From: Streptomyces sp. SCSIO 30461 | Lineage (GTDB): Bacteria > Actinomycetota > Actinomycetes > Streptomycetales > Streptomycetaceae | DNA: 64,000 bases | NCBI RefSeq assembly: GCF_037023745.1 | Contig: NZ_CP146101.1 | Coordinates: forward strand, 5,596,001-5,660,000 | Reading direction: 5' to 3' | Shown here: positions 48,931-57,143 of the stretch, piece by piece | How the letters are laid out: every line of letters begins with the position of its first letter | How positions within the stretch are numbered: position 1 is the first letter of the stretch | The notes under the pieces: model-generated | Databases searched by the model: none | What the model was told of the DNA's origin: nothing | The model's input: the letters and a program-made list of their open reading frames with translations, nothing else | Translations under genes and position numbers: made by a program

Positions 48931-50172
48931 TCAGAGGAAGGCCGAGAGGACCGGCTTGGCCTGGTTGACGATCGGAGCGTCGATCTCCATGAAGGCCTCG
49001 AGGTTCTGGCGGTCGATCTGCTGGCTGGTCACCATCTCGATGAGCGTGCGCGTGTGCTCCGGCTCGATCTGGGTGATGGCCTGGGCCAGCTGCTCGATGA
49101 GGCGCGCGTTGTCCTTGCTCTCCTTGAGCGCGTACAGCAGCGACCCGGACTTCTCGTTGTCGGTCAGCGTCACGATGACCGCGGCGATGTCGGTCATGGT
49201 CGCTGCGGCCTTCAGGCTCTGGTAGCAGTTCGGCTTCGGGACGTTCACCCGGTTCTGCTGCACGCCGCCGACGTTGTTCGCCAGGTCCTGGGCGATGGTG
49301 GCCACGAGCTGCGTGGTGAACATGGTGTCCCCGACGTAGGCCTCGATGGCCTCGTTCAGCAGCGAGGTCTCGCGGTCGCCGATCTGGATCGGGGTGGCCA
49401 GGTACTGCGCCAGCTGCTGCGGGTCGGCCGCATTAAGCCACTTCGACAGGTTGTCGATGGTGCGCGGCGTGGTGAGCTGGTTCATCTCCTCGCCGCCGTC
49501 GAACAGATCGGCCATCGTGACGTTGCCGTTGTCGTCGTCGTCCTGGCCGTCGGCGACGATGGCCTCGGGCGTCGACTTCTGGAAGATGAGCCCGGGGTAC
49601 TGCGTGAGCACCGTCTTCACCCAGGGGTTGATGTTGTCGCCGAGGACGGACATGAGGGTGGCGGCGTCGGGCTCGACGTGAAAGATCGCGAAGCGGGACA
49701 GGCTTGCCTCGTCGAGCGAGGTGACGTTGCCCCTGTCGTTGCCGGCCACGACGATGCGGACGTTCTTGGGCAGCTCGACGTACCCCATGCGGCGCAGCGT
49801 GACCAGGGTCAGCGCGCCGGAGGTGACGTCGGAGGTGGTGCGGTTGATCTCGTCGAGGAAGAGGATCGGCCACTCGCGCGGGTTCTTCTCGGCGTAGTCG
49901 ATGCACTCCTGGATCACCTGGTGCGGGTAGAAGACCTGCTTGTAGCTCTGCGTGCCGTCGTCCTTGGTGTACGGCACCAGGCGCGCGCCGGTGAGGTCGG
50001 CCTTGTCGGCGAGCTGGTTGCACGGCAGCGTGAAAGCCTGCGTGCCCATGGAGTAGGCCAGGTCCTCGACGAAGCTGGACTTGCCGATGCCGGGTTCGCC
50101 CATGAGAGCGGGCGTCGCGCCGACCTCAAGGGACTGCTTGATGAGGGTCGTCAGGGTGTCGTTGAACTTCAT
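48931..50172 (-). CDS. MoxR-type AAA+ ATPase
   Basis: 413 aa from the ATG at 50172. Walker A GEPGIGKSS (about 25-33) very near the N-terminus, then PCNQLADKADLTGARLVP typical of the MoxR/CobS group, Walker B ILFLDEINRTT (about 101), sensor VAGNDRGNVTSLDEASLSRF with the conserved Arg. The C-terminal 200 residues form helices of unknown role. Predicted to act on its target through the VWA protein encoded directly downstream. What the pair acts on in a conjugative element is not known. Confidence 0.85.
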   Translation of the reverse strand: MKFNDTLTTLIKQSLEVGATPALMGEPGIGKSSFVEDLAYSMGTQAFTLPCNQLADKADLTGARLVPYTKDDGTQSYKQVFYPHQVIQECIDYAEKNPREWPILFLDEINRTTSDVTSGALTLVTLRRMGYVELPKNVRIVVAGNDRGNVTSLDEASLSRFAIFHVEPDAATLMSVLGDNINPWVKTVLTQYPGLIFQKSTPEAIVADGQDDDDNGNVTMADLFDGGEEMNQLTTPRTIDNLSKWLNAADPQQLAQYLATPIQIGDRETSLLNEAIEAYVGDTMFTTQLVATIAQDLANNVGGVQQNRVNVPKPNCYQSLKAAATMTDIAAVIVTLTDNEKSGSLLYALKESKDNARLIEQLAQAITQIEPEHTRTLIEMVTSQQIDRQNLEAFMEIDAPIVNQAKPVLSAFL

Positions 50173-50505
50173 GTCGACGTCTTTTCTGTAGGTGGGCGAG
50201 GAAGAGAGAGAAAGACAAGAGATGTCGGAGGACGGCGCTGCTGATCTCGGCGTCGCCGAGGCTGCATAGGCCGTGGACGGTCCTGGCGCGGGCCGCGCCG
50301 TCGGAGCCTGGCGGAGACCTGCACCCCCGCCATTGGTGGCGATGGAGCTCCGCTGCACATCGCCACCCGATCGCGCTCCGCGCGATCCAGCACTGTCTCC
50401 CACCTGCGCTCGGCCCCGCCGCAGCACCTGTCACCCACCCCTCCCGCTGCCGGAGGCAGCAGATGAACCAGGAGCAGAAGCAGAAGCAGGAACAGGCACA
50501 GAGCG
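50173..50505. other. Intergenic region with hairpins before the MoxR gene
   Basis: No gene. Contains GGTGGCGAT (50335-50343) pairing with ATCGCCACC (50359-50367), and on the - strand a pyrimidine-rich tract TTGTCTTTCTCTCTCTTCC about 40 bases before the ATG, similar to the spacer tracts at 45.97 and 47.05 kb. A GAACCAGGAGCAG-type purine repeat lies around 50466-50495. Confidence 0.5.
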
Positions 50506-51552
50506 TCAGTTGGTCGACGAGGAACGGGCCTCGCGGTCGGCCACGAGCGCAGCCGCCCGGTCGAGGAGGAAGGGCCGGCCGTTGCGCCGCTCGCTGTGTT
50601 TGGGGCGCGCAGGGATGACATCGACCGCCGCCTTGTAGAGCAACCACGCGGTGTCGCCCGTCGAGTACTCGACGCCGAGGGCGCTGTAGGCGCGCAGTTG
50701 TGTCCGCATCCAGCCGTAGAGCGACGCGAGAACCGAGAACTCCCAGCGGGACATGTCGTGGTTGAAGTCGCCGGGATCCCGGAGCTGATGGCGTGCGCTG
50801 GCCAGGGTCTGCTCGACGATCACCTGCGAGTACGGGATGTCGGGCATGTCCTCGGCGGTGTCGACATCTGATGCCGAAGCACCGGAGCTCTCGATGGCGT
50901 TCACGGCCAGCTGTGCGTAGAGGTCCTCGATGGAGGCGAAAGCCAGCGCGCTAGTTGCTGTGTTGACGTGAGCGACGATGCGATCGGGCACCGGCTGGCG
51001 GGTGAAGGTCGACCAGTGGTCCAGGAGCAGCTCGTACCAGCCGTGTTCCTCACGCAGGACGCGCTTGCCGGCTGCCACGGGGAAGTCATGGAAGTTCTCC
51101 GGCAGCGGCATGACGAGATGGAAGCCCTGCCCGGACATCGACAGCTCCGAGTAGAGGACGCCCGGCAGCCGCAGCAGGTCTGTGGCCACGCCTGGCGGGC
51201 AGTCTGCCTCGATATCGAGGACGAGCAGCCCGTCAGTCTGGGCTTGGAGGTAGAAGGCGGTGTTCGCGGCGTCCGGTATCGCTGCGGTGAGTTCATCGAG
51301 GGTGAGCAGGCAGGTCTCATCCAGGGCGAAGGCTCCGCGTAGTGGGCCGACGTGCTTGCAGCTAGAGGTGCAGCCGGCGAGCAGGTGCCGTACGTCGATC
51401 GGGGCCTTGCGCTTCGGAGGCCTGGCTGGATCGTCAGGGGTCTCTTCCCCTATCCGTCCGGAGATGGTCCACCGACAGGCACTGGCGAGGGTACGGATCG
51501 CGGGGTTGCCGTAGAACTGCGGGAACCAGGCATGGGGGTCGGCTGGAGTCAT
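50506..51552 (-). CDS. Archaeo-eukaryotic-type primase-polymerase-like protein (NrS-1/phage type)
   Basis: 348 aa, ATG at 51552. Looks like a primase-polymerase of the AEP superfamily, used by plasmids and phages to start DNA synthesis. The acidic metal motif is LLVLDIEAD (about 107-115); the second motif is LYSELSMSGQGFHLVMP (about 130-146) with the family's S-G-x-G-x-H; WYELLLDHWSTFT (about 172) resembles the E-x-Y...RFxTxTG part. The C-terminal helical part (about 260-348) resembles a PriCT-type extension but is not certain. The first 60 residues contain SSCKHVGP, not a clear zinc site. It fits a replication module with the 51661 and 40229 genes. Confidence 0.6.
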   Translation of the reverse strand: MTPADPHAWFPQFYGNPAIRTLASACRWTISGRIGEETPDDPARPPKRKAPIDVRHLLAGCTSSCKHVGPLRGAFALDETCLLTLDELTAAIPDAANTAFYLQAQTDGLLVLDIEADCPPGVATDLLRLPGVLYSELSMSGQGFHLVMPLPENFHDFPVAAGKRVLREEHGWYELLLDHWSTFTRQPVPDRIVAHVNTATSALAFASIEDLYAQLAVNAIESSGASASDVDTAEDMPDIPYSQVIVEQTLASARHQLRDPGDFNHDMSRWEFSVLASLYGWMRTQLRAYSALGVEYSTGDTAWLLYKAAVDVIPARPKHSERRNGRPFLLDRAAALVADREARSSSTN

Positions 51553-51594
51553 CGTGGGACGCACGCTTTCGATCGGAGGCGTCAGGCGTGGAAG

Positions 51595-51640
51595 AAAAAG
51601 ACAGGACCCCCGCACTGCACGGATGCGAGCACGGGGGGTC
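51595..51640 (-). terminator. Hairpin with U-rich tail
   Basis: GACCCCCG (51605-51612) pairs with CGGGG(G)GTC (51632-51640). On the - strand it is followed by CTGTCTTTTTCTTCC. It ends the transcription unit of the 51661 gene, with the same pyrimidine-tail style as the terminator at 47.06 kb. Confidence 0.7.
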
Positions 51641-51660
51641 TCATCGATGGTCAGCGTGGA

Positions 51661-52602
51661 TCAGCCCTGGTAGGTGATCCCCGCCTGCTGCGCCGGGCCG
51701 GAGCCGTTCCAGGGGCCGGTGGCCACGGGCGAGCCCACCGCCGAACCGGCGTCCTTGAGGGAGGCGTTCTCGGCCTCCAGGCGCGCGAGCTTCTGCTCCA
51801 GAGTCTCCTGCCGGGCAGAAGCCGGAGCAGGAGCTGCGGCCGCAACAGCAACCGGAGCCGGAGGGGCAGCGACGGGCGCAGCCACGGCGGTCGCCGGGGC
51901 CTGAGCCTGAACCGGAGACTGCGCGGTCACGGCCACAGGTGCGGACGCCGGCTGCGGGGCCGGGAAGGACAGGCCGTCTTCCACCTCGGTCGCCACGGGG
52001 ACGGCGGCGGCAGGGGCAGGAGTGGCCCGAACGGGGCGCGGCGTGTCGTTGAGCACGATGCCACGCGCAGCCAGCTCAGCCTGGTCGATGCCGCCGGCAT
52101 TGTAGTAGCGCGGCGCCTCGTGGACGATCACCTGTTCGAGGGCCAGGCCGCGGTTTTCGAAGTTCTTCGGCTTGTAGGTGCGCAGCACAAGCGTGACATC
52201 GAGGCCCTGCGCGAGCTCCTGGCCGGACTCGTCCTGGTCGTAGGTGCCGTCGCCCTTCGAAGAAGGGATCGCGATGACCGGCAGGGTACTGCCCTTGGAG
52301 TCGATGGAGTAGTTGGGTCCGGTTTCGGGATGCTTCGAAGAGTCGTAGCGGCGCTCGGAGACGAACTGCTCTTCGAGCGTGGGGTTGCTCGGATCGGCGA
52401 ACTGGACCTCGGCGTGAATGATCGTCGCGGTGGTGTGCGGCTTGCCGACGGGGCTCATGCCGTTCTTCGTCTTACGCTGGTCGCTGGCAACGAGCTCCGC
52501 GCCTTCGATGAGGCGGGCGAGTACGGCGAAGCCGAGCTTCCCGCGGATGAAGACGTTCTTGCCCTCGGCGATCTTCCTGGCGGAGATGGAGTAGCTGGCC
52601 AT
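51661..52602 (-). CDS. Unknown protein with a disordered Ala/Pro tail, possibly an ssDNA-binding-like protein
   Basis: 313 aa. Residues 1-165 form a beta-rich globular domain (GKNVFIRGKLGFAVLARLIE; ATIIHAEVQFADP; LDVTLVLRTYKP). About 185-270 is a long Ala/Pro/Val linker, and the end has a short coiled coil (EQKLARLEAENASLKD). A folded domain plus a long low-complexity tail is the plan of SSB-type proteins, and the neighbour is a primase-like gene; the primary sequence alone does not prove it. It is transcribed away from the LysM gene. Confidence 0.5.
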   Translation of the reverse strand: MASYSISARKIAEGKNVFIRGKLGFAVLARLIEGAELVASDQRKTKNGMSPVGKPHTTATIIHAEVQFADPSNPTLEEQFVSERRYDSSKHPETGPNYSIDSKGSTLPVIAIPSSKGDGTYDQDESGQELAQGLDVTLVLRTYKPKNFENRGLALEQVIVHEAPRYYNAGGIDQAELAARGIVLNDTPRPVRATPAPAAAVPVATEVEDGLSFPAPQPASAPVAVTAQSPVQAQAPATAVAAPVAAPPAPVAVAAAAPAPASARQETLEQKLARLEAENASLKDAGSAVGSPVATGPWNGSGPAQQAGITYQG

Positions 52603-52713
52603 GGTGATGCGGTTCCTTCGTTCGGTCTGGCGGTCAGTGACTCAGGGATCCATTGAGGGGGCTATCGGACAGGATTCGGACTGCCATTCAATCTCCCATT
52701 CTATCAACTTTGG

Positions 52714-52731
52714 TTCGACTATGAGTAGAAT
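52714..52731 (+). promoter_or_regulatory. Candidate promoter of the LysM protein gene in a divergent region
   Basis: TTCGA (52714-52718) and TAGAAT (52726-52731) in an AT-rich island between two divergent genes. Confidence 0.4.
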
Positions 52732-52787
52732 GCCAATGCCGGGCATGAATGGCTATACGTGCTATTCACAGAGGAGTGGGGAGAGGG

Positions 52788-53345
52788 ATGGCGGCTACGA
52801 TTCAGAGGCCAGTGGGGACGGCGTTGAAGCCGTCGGCGCAGACGAGAGCAGCTGCCGGGGGTCACGCCGGCCCGATGGGCTTCGGCAACGGGCCCGTCAT
52901 CGCCGCCAGCGTCATGGTGGGCGGAGCGGCGCTCTTCACCGGATGGGGCCTGATGCAGCTCGCGACATCCGACGGCGGCTTCATCCAGGCACTGCAGGGC
53001 CATCACGCCCCGGTCGAGGCACCGGTGAATCCCGGCGAGAAGAACGCCGGAGACGGCAGCGCCCAGCAGTCGAGCGAGGGCGGCACGGGGAAGCAGCACG
53101 AGAACGGGGCGAGTCAGGATCCGACGCCGGGTCGCGGCGACGAGGACAAGCCCAACGGATCGGGCGCACCGGCCGAGGCGAAGCCAGCGCCGAAGGCAAC
53201 GCCGTACACCATCAGGCCAGGCGATACGCTCACCGCGATCTCGGGGACGACGGGGGTGCCGATCGGCATCCTGGTCGAGACGAACAAGATCCAGAATCCG
53301 GATCTCATCTACGCGGGGGCCTCGCTGCTCATCCCGCCGGTGTGA
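52788..53345 (+). CDS. Membrane-anchored LysM protein
   Basis: 185 aa; ATG at 52788 directly behind GGAGAGGG. A TM helix (about 36-58, VIAASVMVGGAALFTGWGLM) is followed by a long disordered Gly/Glu/Gln/Pro linker and a C-terminal LysM domain (YTIRPGDTLTAISGTTGVP, then NPDLIYAGASLLIPP). LysM binds peptidoglycan or chitin-like glycans, so it is probably a wall-anchoring component of the transfer system. It is the only + strand gene in a long - strand region, so it may be regulated separately. Confidence 0.78.
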   Translation: MAATIQRPVGTALKPSAQTRAAAGGHAGPMGFGNGPVIAASVMVGGAALFTGWGLMQLATSDGGFIQALQGHHAPVEAPVNPGEKNAGDGSAQQSSEGGTGKQHENGASQDPTPGRGDEDKPNGSGAPAEAKPAPKATPYTIRPGDTLTAISGTTGVPIGILVETNKIQNPDLIYAGASLLIPPV

Positions 53346-53429
53346 CGACCCGGCAGGGTGGCACTGCCGCCTACCGAGCCTGATTCGATGCCCTGAACGC
53401 CACGAGGCGGTCAGGGCATCGTCGTCTTC

Positions 53430-53663
53430 TCAGGCGGAGGACTCTGCTTCCCGGCGGGCCTGCACGTCCATCAGTCGCGTGCGCAGCTGCTGCAGCTGCT
53501 CGACCTCGTCGTTCATGGACCGGATGTCATCCGGCGCGTAGTCCTGCAGGTATTCGAGCTTGTACTCACTGAGCAGCTCGATCTTCGCATCGACGAGATC
53601 GAGCGCTGTGCCCAGATCGAGGACATCGTCCAGCGTGAGCCCGGAATCGGCGGAGGCGGTCAT
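53430..53663 (-). CDS. Small acidic helical protein (77 aa)
   Basis: Helical and acidic (LDLVDAKIELLSEYKLEYLQ and NDEVEQLQQLRTRLMD), with coiled-coil character. The start overlaps the stop of the preceding 103-aa gene by 4 bases, so they form an operon. No family recognised. Confidence 0.6.
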   Translation of the reverse strand: MTASADSGLTLDDVLDLGTALDLVDAKIELLSEYKLEYLQDYAPDDIRSMNDEVEQLQQLRTRLMDVQARREAESSA

Positions 53664-53971
53664 GCTTCGATCCTCGACGCTGGCACCGAGTCGCTGCTCG
53701 AGGTCGGGGGATGGTTCTGGATGTCCAGCCAGCGGTTCATCGCTTCATCCTGGTCGGCGATGCCGTCTGCTTCTTTGTGCAGGGCCAGAAGCGTGACCCA
53801 CCCGGTGGGGACGAGGGTCGCGATCTCGAACTCGGCCGGGTCCAGACTCTGGACGACGCGGTAGAGTCTTTCCTCAGGGGCCTGCCAGATCGTGGTCTCG
53901 CCGCGGTGGACGCCGACACGACTGCTGTGGAACTTGACCGTGAGGCCCTCCATACTCAGCGGTTTACTCAT
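53660..53971 (-). CDS. Unknown 103-aa protein
   Basis: MSKPLSMEGLTVKFHSSRVG at the start, then TTIWQAPEERLYRVVQSLDP, a mixed alpha/beta small soluble protein. The last 25 residues are polar. It overlaps the 77-aa gene by 4 bases. No family recognised. Confidence 0.6.
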   Translation of the reverse strand: MSKPLSMEGLTVKFHSSRVGVHRGETTIWQAPEERLYRVVQSLDPAEFEIATLVPTGWVTLLALHKEADGIADQDEAMNRWLDIQNHPPTSSSDSVPASRIEA

Positions 53972-54176
53972 GGTTGCTGCTCCTGGACGTCGAAGGTGCC
54001 GAAGACGAACTGCGTGGCCCCGTAGGGCTCACCGCGAGGCGTCACCCGGGACCGGCGTGAGCCGGTCCACGGCATGTCTCCCCGCAAAGCGCTCGGCCCG
54101 GGTTCGACGCCCGGATCAGCGCAGCTGATCCCCTCCCCCTGTTGCGAGAATGCGGCACTGTAACGGCGTCAGAGAT

Positions 54177-54216
54177 CAGACGACCCCGCCGGCAGTCTGG
54201 CCGACGGGGTCGTCTG
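54177..54216 (-). terminator. Strong hairpin after the 172-aa unknown gene
   Basis: 12-bp stem CAGACGACCCCG (54177-54188) with CGGGGTCGTCTG (54205-54216) plus an inner CGGC/GCCG pairing; 20 bases after the stop. A further 8-bp hairpin GGACCGGC-gtga-GCCGGTCC lies at about 54049-54068. Confidence 0.75.
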
Positions 54217-54236
54217 AGGCGCGAGGCCGTGGTCTC

Positions 54237-54755
54237 TCACGCCGCATCAGTGTCATCGGACTCACCCCGGCCAAACAGAAATCCGCGGACCTCGCCGTTC
54301 TTCATCATGTCCTGCAGATGTGCCAGGAACACCGCGCGCTGCGTGGACCGGCGATCGACCAAGGGCTCGTACTCGCGCAGTACCTTCATGTTGACGACCC
54401 AGCCGTTCTCACGGGAGATGGCCTGCTTAAGCGGGGAGTCGGGTATGACGTCCATGCCGGTGAAGTCGTGGTCAAACTCCGGCGCGATGTCCAGGTGTTG
54501 ATGCGGCTCGTCGATGTAGAGCGTGTCGACGCCGACCTGCTGGCCGGCCTTGTCGAATGCCACGAGAGACACACGGTCTGCCCTGCGGGTGTTGTCGACG
54601 TGGACCGCTGCAATATTCGTGTCACCGATGAAGCTCGTCTGCTCGAACCGCTCGTACACGCGAGCACGAGCGTCATGGCACCACATGATGCGCCGGGCTT
54701 CGTCGAAGCCCTTGAACTCATCAGAGTTGGACGCTTCTGGGTGAGGTTGGATCAT
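54237..54755 (-). CDS. Unknown 172-aa protein
   Basis: Soluble alpha/beta protein. It starts MIQPHPEASNSDEFKGFDEA and contains DTNIAAVHVDNTRRADRVSL and QHLDIAPEFDHDFTGMDVIP; the C-terminus is acidic (GRGESDDTDAA). It stands alone between a 1-kb gene-poor stretch and its terminator. No family recognised. Confidence 0.6.
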   Translation of the reverse strand: MIQPHPEASNSDEFKGFDEARRIMWCHDARARVYERFEQTSFIGDTNIAAVHVDNTRRADRVSLVAFDKAGQQVGVDTLYIDEPHQHLDIAPEFDHDFTGMDVIPDSPLKQAISRENGWVVNMKVLREYEPLVDRRSTQRAVFLAHLQDMMKNGEVRGFLFGRGESDDTDAA

Positions 54756-55765
54756 CAGTGCGCTCCTTCATATGCGAGACCCGGGAGGTTTGCGGTACAC
54801 GGGGCGTTTTGGCCACACCGCCTACCTCGAAGCTGCGAGCCTCAACTACTCTTCACTGCGGCGCACGGCAAGAGCAGGAGCCGGGATCTCGCATCGCCCC
54901 TGCCACACGTCGCTCACCAGGGGAGTAAACGGTCTCCCCCGCTGGAAGGCCTTCACGGGCCAGGTAGTTCGTGACCAGCTCAAACGACGCCGACGAGCGC
55001 TGGCGGCTGCAAGCCGCCAGACTCTCCTGTGTCGCGGCTCTCAATGCAGATCGGTCCTGCTATACGAATCAGCGTTGCCTGGAGTCCGCAAATGCGTGCT
55101 GGCAGAGCAATGTGCCGTTCCGTCGGACTTGTCAGGCGCCTCACGTTCATGAGCCTGGCCCCGATGCACCAGGGACCTGTGCAGGCACGCGACGTGGAGT
55201 TGCGAAGCATACGGGGCGTCGCCATGAATCGGGTCTTCCGTGAAGTGCACTAGAAGAACTCGAGTTGACCCGCCTAGTCGCTAGTCTTGACTTCACCTTC
55301 GCTTCTTCCCCCTGTCTCGGTGCAGCATCTGATCTGAATGCGCAAACTACAGGTCACGCGGCGCGCTCTGACCTCCCAGTTCGCTGGCAGCGTCAAGGTG
55401 CACTCCACCCGTTGCAGTGCTCGGGGCCACCCTGGGGCTGGCATAACCACAACACGCCGCCCCGTCACCCCTGCGGTAGGTCGACTGCTGCACTGGTGGT
55501 ACAGACTCAAGCGGGTCGTAGGGACGAACTCTCTCCGTCGGAGGACACAGCTGTGCTCGTTTCGTAGCGGCGGATGAAATGGATTCTTCAATCCCGTCCC
55601 GCCAAGACTTGCGTGCGGCGCATCCGGGCGTGCGCGGTCAACGCCGTGAACCCTCCAGAAGAGAGGTGCGGGCGTTGCAGCATGGCCGTGCGGTGCTTGC
55701 GATGTAGCGAGACGTGCCGTGGACGGAAGCTCTAGCACGCCCACGGCGTTGACCCCGCGGGACGA
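54756..55765. other. About 1 kb without a convincing gene
   Basis: Frames of up to about 150 codons exist on both strands but have poor composition, no ribosome-binding site and no family resemblance. A TTGACT at about 55289 and the doubled word CTAGTCGCTAGTC (about 55275) might be regulatory. The GC content looks lower and the codon-position bias is lost, suggesting decayed DNA or a non-coding region such as an origin. Confidence 0.4.
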
Positions 55766-55966
55766 TCAGCCCCAGTCAGGCTCTTCGGTCGTCGCCGACT
55801 CGGTCAGCATCGCCGCGATCGGCGCACCCCAGTCCGGCTCCGCGGATACCACCGACTGCGGGCTGTGCTCCGCGGCGTGTACGACCACCTCCGATCCCAC
55901 CGCCAAGGCGGCAAGGGCAGCGGCGCCGACAAGCCTGGGTATCACCCTGCTCATCATGGTTCGCAT
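55766..55966 (-). CDS. Small secreted peptide with duplicated EPDWG motif
   Basis: 66 aa from the ATG at 55966 with AAGGAGATTG upstream. MRTMMSRVIPRLVGAAALAA begins a typical signal sequence (positive n-region, then Leu/Ala/Val core to about 30). The mature part contains AEPDWG and, at the very C-terminus, EEPDWG, separated by 14 residues (APIAAMLTESATTE). It is divergently oriented to the TrmB/LuxR-type regulator at 56145 with a gap of about 180 bases. The layout suggests a peptide signal precursor whose C-terminal motif is the active part; this is inference. Confidence 0.65.
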   Translation of the reverse strand: MRTMMSRVIPRLVGAAALAALAVGSEVVVHAAEHSPQSVVSAEPDWGAPIAAMLTESATTEEPDWG

Positions 55967-56144
55967 GATGCAATCTCCTTCGGTTGAGTCACTCTGTACA
56001 CAGCATGCACTGACGCTCTGTCCTGCCCGCTCATTCTCCATGGCTTCATCAACTCACGGAGAGTTAGGCTCCCGTATCAGCTTGGCGATCGCAAGGAATC
56101 AAGGACGCCCATCGGCGCATTGCGCAAGTGGGCAGGGGGGGACC

Positions 56145-57143
56145 GTGAACGAAAGCCGCGAAACGACGCACGAGGTCGAAAGCCTCAGCCTCTCCGATGA
56201 AGACGTGCAGCTCTACTGGCAGATTCGACGCGCAGACGACGGAGTGCGGGCGGACGACCCTCGGCTGGAAACCCTTCGAAGGGTCGGCATCGTCTTCACC
56301 GAACCACTCACCGGGAGACCCAGCGCAAGGCACCTGCGGCAGGTCGAGCGCGAGCTGCTTGGCCGGGAACTTGACGAACTCGAGGAACGACTTCGTCACC
56401 TCAGGCAGATCCCCCAGTTGCTGGACACCTTGGACCCGACCGCCGTCAATGCCCCGGCCACCACGAGCGGCATTGAGATCGTCACCGGCACCGCCGCTGC
56501 CCACCACGTCCTCCACGCCGCGATCGAGAACTCCACCGAAGTCTGGTCGTCCCAAACCCAACCGAGGCACGCAGAACGAATGGCTGCATCGACCGTCAGA
56601 GACGTCGCGATCCTGGAGAAGAACCGAGGGACCGTCCGCTACCGCAACTTGTATCCGACGGGTGCCCGGACCCGTGATCCTGAGACTGCCTACGCAAGGG
56701 CGACAGCCGAGACCGGATTCTCCGAGAGCAGGACGGCTTCCCGTCGGTTCCCTCGCATGATCGTCACCGACACACTGGGAATGATCTCCGACCGCCGCGT
56801 GGGCGAGGGCAGCGGGGAGCCCGCCATCGTCATCCGTGACCCGGCACTGCTCGCGTGGCTGAGGGACGAGTTCGAGCTGCACTGGGAAGGCTCGGACCGC
56901 TGGTTCCCCGTGCCGGCAGGCGCCCCCACCGATCGTGAACTCATCGAACGTGACATCCTACAGATGCTCTGTGAGGGCCACACCCGTGACGCCATCTCCC
57001 GGACGCTCGAAATCAGCAGGCGCACCTACTCCACCTACATGACAGATCTTCGCAACCGTTTCCAGGCGAAAACGAATGAGCAGCTGACGTACGAACTCGG
57101 GCGTCAGCGCGGCCCGTATGGCGTCCCACATCAGTCACCGTGA
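56145..57143 (+). CDS. LuxR-type helix-turn-helix regulator with TrmB-like N-terminus
   Basis: 332 aa from the GTG at 56145 (GGGGGGG upstream). The N-terminal part (about 1-90) is winged-helix-like in the Streptomyces TrmB/LuxR hybrids (LSLSDEDVQLYWQIRRADDG, then coiled LDELEERLRHLRQIPQLLD). About 100-250 is a PLD-like or sensor domain (GTAAAHHVLHAAIENSTEVW). The C-terminus (about 268-325) is a LuxR HTH (ILQMLCEGHTRDAISRTLEI with the recognition helix SRRTYSTYMTDLRNRF). It probably responds to a small signal; the divergent secreted peptide gene is the obvious candidate target or partner. Confidence 0.75.
   Translation: MNESRETTHEVESLSLSDEDVQLYWQIRRADDGVRADDPRLETLRRVGIVFTEPLTGRPSARHLRQVERELLGRELDELEERLRHLRQIPQLLDTLDPTAVNAPATTSGIEIVTGTAAAHHVLHAAIENSTEVWSSQTQPRHAERMAASTVRDVAILEKNRGTVRYRNLYPTGARTRDPETAYARATAETGFSESRTASRRFPRMIVTDTLGMISDRRVGEGSGEPAIVIRDPALLAWLRDEFELHWEGSDRWFPVPAGAPTDRELIERDILQMLCEGHTRDAISRTLEISRRTYSTYMTDLRNRFQAKTNEQLTYELGRQRGPYGVPHQSP

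Noticed and set aside
54080..54125. tRNA-like T-arm (CCGGG-TTCGACG-CCCGG) as a possible tRNA or attachment site
   Set aside because: No matching 5' acceptor strand, D-arm or anticodon arm could be found at the required distance, so neither a tRNA nor an att site can be supported.
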